DNA of 64,000 bases from Siphonodentalium dalli. Taxonomy: Eukaryota; Mollusca; Scaphopoda; Gadilida; Siphonodentaliidae. Shown here piece after piece: positions 22,557-32,313 of this stretch. The DNA is taken from NCBI GenBank assembly GCA_032622095.1, contig CP136062.1, forward strand, positions 153,010,875 through 153,074,874. Direction: 5' to 3'. How positions within the stretch are numbered: position 1 is the first letter of the stretch; each line of letters begins with the position of its first letter. The notes beneath the pieces are model-generated. The model had not been told where the DNA came from. It saw only the letters and a list, made by a program, of their open reading frames with translations, and made no database searches. The position numbers were made by a program, and so were the translations under genes.

Positions 22557-23994
22557 GTAAAGTAAAGCATATAATAAAATAATTTTTTAGCATAGGTGGT
22601 GTATAGATAGAAATACAGAAAATATGAAAAGTAACTATATTATAAAAGTTGGCACAAAAATGTATGGAAATGGTCAAACAAATAACAAACAAAAAAATGA
22701 TCCATTATATAAAATGACTATGTCTTATATACACCATAAATTGAATTGAATTGAATACATGAGTGGACCTGACACACCTATCTGGTCACATTGTGGTGTA
22801 TAAAAATAAAATAAAGAACTATGTGTAATGATATGTAAACTAAAAATAAAAAGTATCAAATAAAAGTTGACAAATAACTTTGAAACTGAGAAAATGTAAA
22901 TAAATTTTCAAACATACAAAATTAAAACAAAATTGTCCAATATGTGGCAATGTCATCATGGTATGTATCTACTTAATTTTAAACAACACAAATTGGCTTG
23001 TACATGTATTACATGTATGCAAATAGCTATCGGCTATTGAATTAAGCTCTATTGAACTCAATATCATATGATATTAACATCGCAAATTAATGTTTTTGTT
23101 CAAATAGGGGGTGGGTTTCAAAAACTGGTCGAAAACGGAAAAATTTTGGGCTTTTGCGTGGGTAGGTAGTACCCAAAAGGGTCAAAAGGAAAAATTATGT
23201 CATATGTCTGGATTTTTTTTCTCCGACCACGCCCCCCCCCCCCCCCCCCCCGCTCTATGACCACTATTTGCTCCCGAAAAAATGTTTCGGGGATTTTTTT
23301 TTCTTTTTCGTCAGAATATATTGACATCAAACAGTGTGCACATATGAATAGGAAAATAAATATATAATTTAATCACAAGCTGTCAATCCACAGAATACTA
23401 TAAAACGATTGGTTGTCACACATTTAGCCTTTAAAGTTATTTCTCGGTAACCTAAATTTCTTGATTACTTCTGCTATATAATCGACAACACCCACAGCAG
23501 CATAAAATGTACATGAAACTATCTGATACTTTCTGCGATATAAACTGTAATTCCGGTGTTGCATCAAAATCCATTCAGGTAGGACTGCACTGCCATTAAC
23601 TTTATTGCTAATTAACCACCAGCACTGCAGTTCATAAGTATCCAGGGAAATCAACAGGACTCGAGCGATCTAATATTTGCAAGTTTCAGTTTCAGAAACT
23701 AGCAACTCGTGTCACAGTCAGGCGAAGATTTCTGGAACACCTGCTGCAACAGTGGGGCCACCAGTTGACCAGTGTATGCATACTGTTCACTATAGCCAAT
23801 CAAAAGCGACAAATTCATGACGCCACTTGATTAATCGATAAATGTATGTCTGATTGACAACATGCATGTCAATTTCAACTTTGGATGCGTCTTTTTAGTC
23901 GGAAATAATCTCAAAGTTTTACGCTTCTTTTATTTATACTTAGACCCTCTACTTAGGCTGAATTGGTTACTCTCGGTGTTGTTGTTTTTTTTTT
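22557..23994. other. No gene recognised; includes a poly-C run
   Basis: AT-rich sequence. An 18-base or so C run lies at about 23233-23251. Small open frames (23118-23330, 23424-23654 minus) have no recognisable domain. Confidence 0.45.
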
Positions 23995-24215
23995 GTGTGA
24001 TAAAGGTACCGAGGTTCTGAAAATTGTGATAACATTACCCAAGTTGCGAAAAATCGTGATAAAGGTACCCAGATTAATCGAATCTCAAAATAATCAACCA
24101 ATGTATCCTTTGATATGTTGTCCTGCGGTGTAACACAAACATACCCCGTCCACCGCAGATGAACCCGAGTACCTTCATCACGATTCCCCCCAACCTGAGT
24201 ACCTTTATCACACAC
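23995..24215. mobile_element. Small TIR element (about 220 bp)
   Basis: Inverted ends GTGTGATAAAGGTACCGAGG and its imperfect complement ACCTGAGTACCTTTATCACAC. An internal GATAAAGGTACCCAG copy of the end is also present near 24058. No coding sequence. Confidence 0.65.
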
Positions 24216-24293
24216 AAACAACGATGAGAGTGACAAATGCAGGTATAATTAGGGTGGATCTCCTGTGGAATGACGGATTAAATTATAAGAAAA

Positions 24294-24440
24294 AACCCGT
24301 GTTTCAATTGAGGTGATGAAGGTACATGTATAACCGTAAAGTTTGAAGACAAATTTACTGTAGTGCGCTACGCGAAATTATAGACTTTGTCTTCAAACTT
24401 TACGGTTATTCCTTCATAACCTTAATCGAAACACGGGTTG
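24294..24440. mobile_element. Palindromic element of about 147 bp
   Basis: The arms AACCCGTGTTTCAATTGAGG and ATAACCGTAAAGTTTGAAGA are matched in reverse complement on the right, with an unpaired centre of about 30 bp. Probably a MITE. Confidence 0.6.
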
Positions 24441-24479
24441 TTTATTAAATAGATTATGAAAAAATATATAAATAAAACA

Positions 24480-25290
24480 AATGTTCGGGAACTTGTAGAA
24501 ATGAGCGGTATCCGTAAGTTCGTCCGTTTGTCCGAAATGTTTTTGTCCGGTTGATAACTTGAGAAATATTTGAACAAAATTGGTCTGGTCCACCATTTAT
24601 GACCGAGTTCTGATCCTATTCGACTTAGAATTTGCTGATTATTTTGTTGTCTGGATGATTAATCAAGTTATGATTATCAGATAGAAGTGTTCAAATTTAG
24701 TGCGTGCATTAATTTGATGGAGTTATACCACTTTTAGACTTAGAATTTTCTGATTATCATACGCCCGCTGGAACAGGCATGTTATTAGTCTGTCCGTCTG
24801 TCTTGCTGGCAGTTCGTCCAAGTGTTAACAGTTTTGGTTTTCGACCAATAACTTTTATGTGATCAGAACAAAGGTCGGTACGTGTGTTCCTCAACCAAAA
24901 TACAGACCAAGGTGTGTTCCTCAACCAAAATACAAGCAAAGTACGAATATGGGTTCTGTTCAATTATGTTTACATGAGTATCGACCCTTTTACGACTTGA
25001 CATTTTCATATCATTTTGTTTCCGACCGATAACTCCAGTTTGGATTTTTTGATCAGAACCAAAATTATTATTGGTACGTGTGTTTCTCAACCAAAAATAG
25101 AGGTCGAGTACGAAAATGGGTTGCGTCCAATTATTTTTACACGAGTCACGACCCTTTTTCGAGTTCCCCGATTTCAATTGTTTTTTTAATTCGACAGATA
25201 ACTTCAGTTTGGATTAGTTGATCATAATCAAAGTTTCTGTGCCAATAGTACAGAAGAATTCGATATGGATTATTATACAACTATTTCACA
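24480..25290 (-). repeat. Degenerate repeated blocks of about 150-190 bp
   Basis: Recurring words along the segment: gtccgtc/tgtc near the left part, tcaaccaaaatac (three times), gataact, gagt(a/c)tcgaccctttt(t/a)cga and ttcagtttggatt. Looks like an old tandemly arranged dispersed repeat of unclear class. Confidence 0.4.
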
Positions 25291-25358
25291 TGAGCTACAG
25301 ATCATTTTCGACTCATGCCATCTTGTCAGGGATTGTCTTGGGTGAACATGTATTGACA

Positions 25359-25934
25359 TTAAAGGGGTACTGTATGCCATTTTCAATAAATTCCCGATAA
25401 TAACAATCTAATATCGATAATATATAGAAAACTAAGTAATTTGAGTCGAAGATGTATTCTGTAAACGTTCAGGTTAATAGGTTATCTTAAAATCAAAGTT
25501 AATAATTCGATATAAATTTAATTTATGGCTGGAGCCATAAATTAAATTACGAATTTCCGTATACAAGACGTAATCAAAAGTATTCACGGATAGTGGATTG
25601 GGCAACCTGTGGCACACATGATCGTACACAAAATTATGTTGATACGGGGCGTAAACTCAAGCCACTCACTGACAAGTGACTATACTATGATTTAAATAAG
25701 TATATGGGACTAGTATGCATATAATATAACATTTATTTGATACATTTGCATGAAAAACAGGGCCAAAAATTACTCGACAACGACAACTGGTATTTTCGCA
25801 TTCCGGCTAATCTGCCATCCGCAACATTACTTCGTACTCAAAAGACTTTCAAATAATGGAAATCTGGTTATCTTATTCTACGACTCAGAGACTATAGAAA
25901 CCAACAACAACATTTGAGTACAGTGCCCCTTTAA
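25359..25934. mobile_element. TTAA-flanked MITE (piggyBac-like signature)
   Basis: 576 bp between TTAA at 25359-25362 and TTAA at 25931-25934. Inside these are inverted ends AGGGGTACTGTA and TACAGTGCCCCT. A second member with the same ends is at 59100-59416. TTAA target sites are characteristic of piggyBac-type transposition; no transposase is present. Confidence 0.65.
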
Positions 25935-27038
25935 ACATGCTTTAAAAATGCTCTGTCAGATTTGACACCATAAAAACATCATTTGTACGTGCTATATATA
26001 TATACAGGATTTTTGTCAGCCTGTCATAAAAATACAATAGTTGCCTCATATAAATCGGCGTCAAAGCTTACGTCGCCCAAAAGCAGTAGATAATGAAGAG
26101 CTCAGGCAAGTACCGACAGGGGGTGTGGGGTGTCTCACCCCCAAATGAGGACCATATAATTTTCAATAGTTGGAAATTTCATGACTCAAATTCCAATAGT
26201 TGATCATTAAAAGCAGCAAGTAAATCGAATGATCTAAGTATTTCAATCAGAGTTCGTGATTTTCTGACTACGAATTTGTGCCGGCTGTTTATTTTCCGAC
26301 TCAGAATTCCAATTCTAAATACCGGTACTCATCACCGATTTTCCAATTCCGGAATTGTACAAATTCTTTTTTTCGACTCCGAATTCCGAACCGGGATTCT
26401 ATTATGTTTTACATTTGAGCTTTTCAAATCATGTGGTGCCTTTCACTTAATATATGGTTAACTTTGTGTAATGTCAAACCTCCATATCTTTCCGAGGACA
26501 GCTTTAACGATATAACAATCATTCAGCACGCATAATTGTTACCTTTGTGTGAGTTAATACTTGTGACTCATTGGAATTTGAATACATGTAACTCGTATTC
26601 GTTCCTCAACCATATTCTGATTAATATCATGTCTAATGTACTGCATGCACAATGTACTCAATACATAACACACGGATCAATGCTATATATACATGTCCAA
26701 TACTATGTCATTCTTGTTACTATTGTCTTCATTTACATAGTCCATGCTCTTTAAAAAACATATAGAAACCCAAATTATTAAGCCATTAAGCCAATATTGG
26801 TATTTTGCATTACTCAAAACCAAATCCTATATAGTTGGACATTTTATTAGACCAAATCCTATATAGTTGGAAATTGTATTTTAGACCAAATCCTATATAT
26901 ATATATAGTTGGAAATTGTATGGTCTCACACCCCCCCCCCCCCAGTTGGAACCCCCTAGGAAAGTTCTCAATTGTGAGCCTTTGTGTTTTACTCGATGCC
27001 TGAATTAGACGAATGATATTGATTACAAGATGTTTTCT
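25935..27038. other. No gene recognised; three short direct repeats near 26.9 kb
   Basis: At 26817-26920 the word accaaatcctatatagttgga occurs three times about 40 bp apart, followed by a C run at 26931-26944. Elsewhere nothing recognisable. Confidence 0.45.
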
Positions 27039-27105
27039 CCAATGCATTCTCTTATATATGCGAGGCGACCTATGGTCGACTCGCATATATAAGAGAATGC
27101 ATTGG
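27039..27105. mobile_element. 68-bp hairpin element, solo copy
   Basis: Near-perfect palindrome: arm CCAATGCATTCTCTTATATA continuing tgcgag, centre gcgaccta-tggtcga, then the complementary arm, with a single mismatch. Identical hairpins recur at 27310, 27458, 35832, 44126, 50209 and 50496. Confidence 0.85.
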
Positions 27106-27309
27106 CACAGGGCCGTTCTGTTGGGTTAAGGGTTAACGTGGCATAGTCCTGTTATTTTAACCCTTTACCCAACAAAACGGCCAAAACCGGCCAAATAAAG
27201 CTTCAACAGCCTAAAATATCTTCGGTCTGTCTCAATAGAACCATACAAATATGGATATCATTGGAACCGGCCCCTTGACCACATTGTGATAGTTACAGTT
27301 ATGCACTGT

Positions 27310-27526
27310 GCCAATGCATTCTCTTATATATGCGAGTCGACCATAGGTCGCCTCGCATATATAAGAGAATGCATTGGCCTAAAAAAAATCTTTTTTTAAC
27401 TCTTTTTACCATTTTTTCTTACATTCTTTAACAATTTTAGAATTTTTCATGTGTTAAGCCAATGCATTCTCTTATATATGCGAGGCGACCTATGGTCGAC
27501 TCGCATATATAAGAGAATGCATTGGC
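27310..27526. mobile_element. Two-hairpin MITE
   Basis: Hairpins at 27310-27378 and 27458-27526 are in opposite orientation and enclose an AT-rich core with the word ttctttaacaatttta. The same arrangement is at 50209-50564, so the hairpin is a terminal subdomain of a larger MITE. The flank cacagggccgttctgttggg follows both this and the solo hairpin at 27039. Confidence 0.75.
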
Positions 27527-27667
27527 ACAGGGCCGTTCTGTTGGGTAAAGGGTTAACGTGGCATAGTCCTGTTATTTTAACGTGGCATAGCGTTTAAAAT
27601 GCACTTGAGTACACTTAGAGTAACTGCAATCCAACCAAGGAAGTTCTAGATACAGTACCAATCAGAA

Positions 27668-27981
27668 CAAGCGGTATATAATAACACCTGCGCTAGTGTT
27701 TCTAAAACGACGTGAATAACATTCTTGATTATAGTCGATTTTCAACAACTAATACAACCAGTATTAAAATATTTCGCAATAAATATGTTTTTGAATGTTT
27801 GATACGCATAATGGCTTTCCCTGGATACGTACATATTATCGGATCACCGCGAAAGAGACAAATTAAAAAAATAGAACGATACTTTTTTTTACCATCATCA
27901 GTTTGCCCAAATAGCATCATAGCAATTCTGCAGGACCCAGCCGCATCATAGCATATTAGCAGGACCACTTGACGAGGGGTG
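27668..27981 (-). mobile_element. MITE family M1, truncated copy in reverse
   Basis: Reverse complement of the left 60 percent of the M1 element (841-1336), ending at CTTGACGAGGGGTG. The other end is missing. Confidence 0.7.
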
Positions 27982-28087
27982 TTTACTCGGTCAAATGAAT
28001 TGACGATGGTTCAATAAGTGAAAGTCACTTGACTCTAAACATTGGACAAGTTTATGCCACTTTAAAATAACCGAACTACGCACGCCT

Positions 28088-28345
28088 TTAATACAAATCA
28101 TACACACAGACATAGCCACTCAAAAAGCCGCATGTGTGATCCCCTTCCATCCACAAACTGGGGTCGAACCCCGCCTTATTTGGATGATGCCAGAGCATCA
28201 TGCAGGGTCCGGTGCCGTCTGGCTCGAATGTGTTCCAATTGGTGAATGCCACGTCACTTCCGTCCATGTGTTGCCAAGTACCGCTCAGGGTTCCGTCAAT
28301 CCAAAAACACATCGAAGTTCAACAATGTCGGGTAGTTGATTGCAT
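28088..28345 (-). CDS. Exon 3: C-terminal half of C-type lectin domain, one-base shift
   Basis: Acceptor ttgcag ends at 28346. The first 15 codons continue the exon 2 frame, then a run of five T on the coding strand (28307-28303) shifts the frame; with four T the reading FDVFWIDGTLSGTW is restored. The rest has all expected landmarks: DGS, FTNWN, an EPD tripeptide at the position where EPN or QPD sets sugar choice, three cysteines (GPC, HTC, GYVC) and a stop at 28088. EPD is not the common mannose (EPN) or galactose (QPD) triplet, so ligand choice is open. The shift may be real or a homopolymer error. Confidence 0.75.
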
Positions 28346-31300
28346 CTGCAATTATTGAATTTATTTAAATGTATAATTCAGTTCAATTATTTATATCCGT
28401 CACATATTAGTAACCAGGGACCGCCTGTGCATTTAATACCCATGAGAAGAAATATATGTCGATTATCAAGAAAATTATATTATAAGCCAAAATTGAAATT
28501 GGAAATCATTTAACGCTTTCTGCCTGTCGCAACTTATGGTATTGGGGATAGTATACGGCATATAGCAATAGCATAGTATGACATTATGCATTGTTTATAT
28601 TAGGTCTACATATGGGTGGACTTAGCATGTAAATATGTATGGATATAAAACCAATTAATTCATCAAGTTATTAATATATATTATGTATACTAATGTTTAC
28701 TATAATGTACGTTTGTTCTGTGATAAATAGCACAGACATAATGAAAACAAAGATTACAGAAGCTTCAAATTTGAAGAAGTTATATCTCCCTATTTGCTTA
28801 TATATTAGGGAGAGGTGTCCTGTTATCAGGGATAAGTTTACACCCCAACATCACATTTCTGTGATCTAATAATGTTCATGCAATACAAAAGCTCATTTAT
28901 AAAACCATTGTACTGAGTAATTACATCATTATAATCAGGAAATACACGTTAAATATGATGTTTGGACATATGCATGCATACTGGTATATATACAGTATGA
29001 GATAAATCACTTATCCCTTGGACAACAATATATATGTAGAAGTGGCACAATTTAGGGAGATCTCTCCAAGGTCGCCTTCTATGCTCGCCACTCTATGTAA
29101 CAACGGTAATGGTATCACATTAAACATATACTGGTACAAGTATAGAATATACACAGTATAGAATATATAAGCGTGTGGTATGCTGTATAAACATGTAACA
29201 TATAAACTATGTATAGAATAAACGTGTCACAACGAGCGTGTCATATGCTGTATCTATATGTAACATATGCACTATGTATAGAATAAACGTATCATACCGA
29301 GCGTGTCATATGCTGTATCTATATATGTAACATATACACTATGTATAGAATAAACCTGTCATACCGAGCGTTTCATATGCTGTATCTACATGTAACATAC
29401 TACACTATGTATAGAATGAACGTGTCATATCGACCGTGTCTTATGCTGTATCTATACATATAACGTATACACTATATATAATAAATATATAGAGGTTACC
29501 TAGTGTTTTTAGTGAGTGACCGAGACAACTGTCCATATACGATACGGTACTTGCCACTCGCGAAAAATAAACATTTGTCGCGGTCTCGAATGAGATAATT
29601 GTCGATATCCATTAGATTTTAATTTTATTTTACGCATGCTTTGCATATACATATTATAACCGGGTCACATTCAAATCTAAATCTTCATATTATAATTATA
29701 CTAATGCTATTATATATGGTTAACATTTTACAATTCGATGATAGTTATTCAATTAATTAAGTTACGCCATTGACGTCCGTAACGTCAAAGCTATACAATG
29801 AAAGTGTATTTTTCTATATCTTCACTACTAGCGATTATTATCTGCTAGCGATTTCTTCTATATTCTATGAGTGTATAATAAACGTGTTATACCACACCAC
29901 ACGTATTATTTGCTGTATCTATATATAAAAAGAGTATGATCTTTCAGTCTGTTTTTTACTCCCGGAACCCTGGACCGATTTTAATCAAGTTTGGTGTGGT
30001 GATTTTTGTTAATTTTAGTTAAATTGAGCAAGGAGTTCAATCTAAAACAAACCATTACAGGGAATATGTAAATGTCACTTTGCGACACCTCTCTACCATG
30101 AGCGGTGTTCACTCACCCGGGTATCGGTTCTCGACGTCGTTGAATAAATCGATCTGACTTTGTTCCGTCACTCTAAGAATCCGGCCGTCCTCTGCTGAGC
30201 ATTGGGCGACTGCATTGATCCAGTTCTTTCTAGGTGATTTGTAGATCTTCCAAGCTGTGTGGGACTCGTGGCGGAATAGGTAGAAATATTCACCTGGCTT
30301 GTAGACTGGAAGATGCAGAAGGAAGTTGATTATGCGTGGTCCGATTTAAGGTTACAGTGAAGTAATTTGATTGATAGCGCACTCCAATGGACTTTGGGCC
30401 AAGGTGCAGGAAAGATGGGTGTAGTGGATTTCATAAGTTTGTTACCCGAGATATTGAAAAAGTTATTCCTCATTTTTGTCGACACAGAAAAGGCGGAATT
30501 GACCTGCTTCGCAAACTTGTCCTGAATTAAACCAAGATGGGCACATTCTGTAACTTCCTGAATAGTTTGATTGCCCAACCTCCATATCCTTCCCGAGCGG
30601 TCATATGAGTTTTTATTCTCGTTGAATACAACAATTTTGCTCTTCGTGGAGGAGAATTCGAATCGCCACCGCCTGCTATATTTCACACATAAGTTCAACA
30701 AGGAGTCGAGACCGGATTTCGATAGCGACAGAAGAGCGATGTCGTCGGCAGTAGTAGGAGCGCCACATGGGATGTTGCATTCTTAGTCCGTATGGAGAAG
30801 TTGCCAGTTCGTTAAATATGTCGTCTATGAAGACGAGATAGCAGAGAGGTGACAGAACGCCACCTTGTCGAGTAGATTGCAGTATTTTGAAATGAACTTC
30901 AGCGGCAATTTCTCAGCTAAATAACAACCGCTACTAATTTTGTCAATGAATTTGCCGGGCGACTCGTGATCTCACGGGATGCACGGGTAGATACATAGGA
31001 ATCAATGGATTAGACATCGACAACCACAGAACAAAATAGGCAGATGTGCATTTTGTGGCTGGCCCATTACAATTATAGTCGGCACACACACACGACCATC
31101 AAAGATTACTCGGCACACAAACGGTCACTTAAGATTAATCAGCACACACACACGGCCATCTAACATTACACGACACACAAGCGGCCACTTAAGATTCATC
31201 AGCACACACATGCACGGTCACCTAAGATTACTCGACACAGAGACGACCATCTAAGATTACTCGACACAAAAACGACCTTCTAAGATTACTGGACACATAA

Positions 31301-32264
31301 ACGGCTATCTAAGATTTCTTGGCACAGAAAAGGACACCAAAGGTTACTCAGCTGAGAAACGGTCACCTAAGATTACACAGCACAGAAACACAGGTACCCA
31401 GAACAAAAATGTACTTCACCCAAATAATACTTAATCCCATAGAAAGGTATCTAACTTGGTCGGGCCTAATTTGTTATCATTTATAATTTTGTTCAAAGTC
31501 CACAAACTGGTTCAAAATACACACAAATAATTGCTGTTATACATAAATGACTTATATATATATACAGATATTTTATTACTCTTCAATTTGATGTATCCCG
31601 TGTACTCCGGTTATGAGCACAGGTCTGATACAAACAGGCTGTTCTGTTCTTTCGTTCGACATGGTGTCCGCTCCTACTTTGTCAAAGACTCGGTTTTTAT
31701 TCAGAATCGCACCGCAAGGACACTATCAACGATAAGTATATATGTTATACATCATTGATGCGGAATTGTTTACTGACCCACTCAAACCAACCACGTCACA
31801 CAACGACCGCACACCTCTCGTATTGATTGAAAAATGTTATTTCACAACCCGGTAATTATGAAAATTCTGAACTTCTATCGCCATTTTGGATTGACGTAAT
31901 GCTATTTTATCATTGGTCAAATATAAATCAAATATATATCGAAGAAGTAATGAATTTATACGCTCTAAAATTTATGAAGTTCTATTCTTGTCCGCATGTA
32001 TGTTTATAATTAATCGGCATTCGTGTTAATTCAATCTTTGTGTGCTTATTGAATGTTTTCTAACTAGTTATATTTATTAATTGTGCTGCGTAATAACTAT
32101 AAATAGTACTCACTGTAGACTCGCACACGATGACTTTTTTTTAATTTAGTTGATCGCGTCCTGGTTCATGGAACTGATATTTTCAATAAATACGAGATAC
32201 GGGGCAGTTATGTGGCGTGATTTATTTGTGAGCCAGTAAACAATTCCGCATCAAATGATGTATG

Positions 32265-32313
<49 letters not shown>

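Larger units (their letters stand above)
28346..30110 (-). other. Intron 2 of the lectin gene, including a 65-70 bp tandem repeat
   Basis: 28760-29100 matches the plus arm at 62600-63960 in reverse orientation. 29145-29490 holds about five units of gctgtatctatatgtaacat / cactatgtatagaataaacg. 29922-30058 is a truncated family C repeat (accctggaccgattttaatc). No other coding sequence is seen. Confidence 0.6.

Noticed and set aside
28136-28339. 67-codon plus-strand frame
   Set aside because: Shadow of the C-type lectin exon on the opposite strand.
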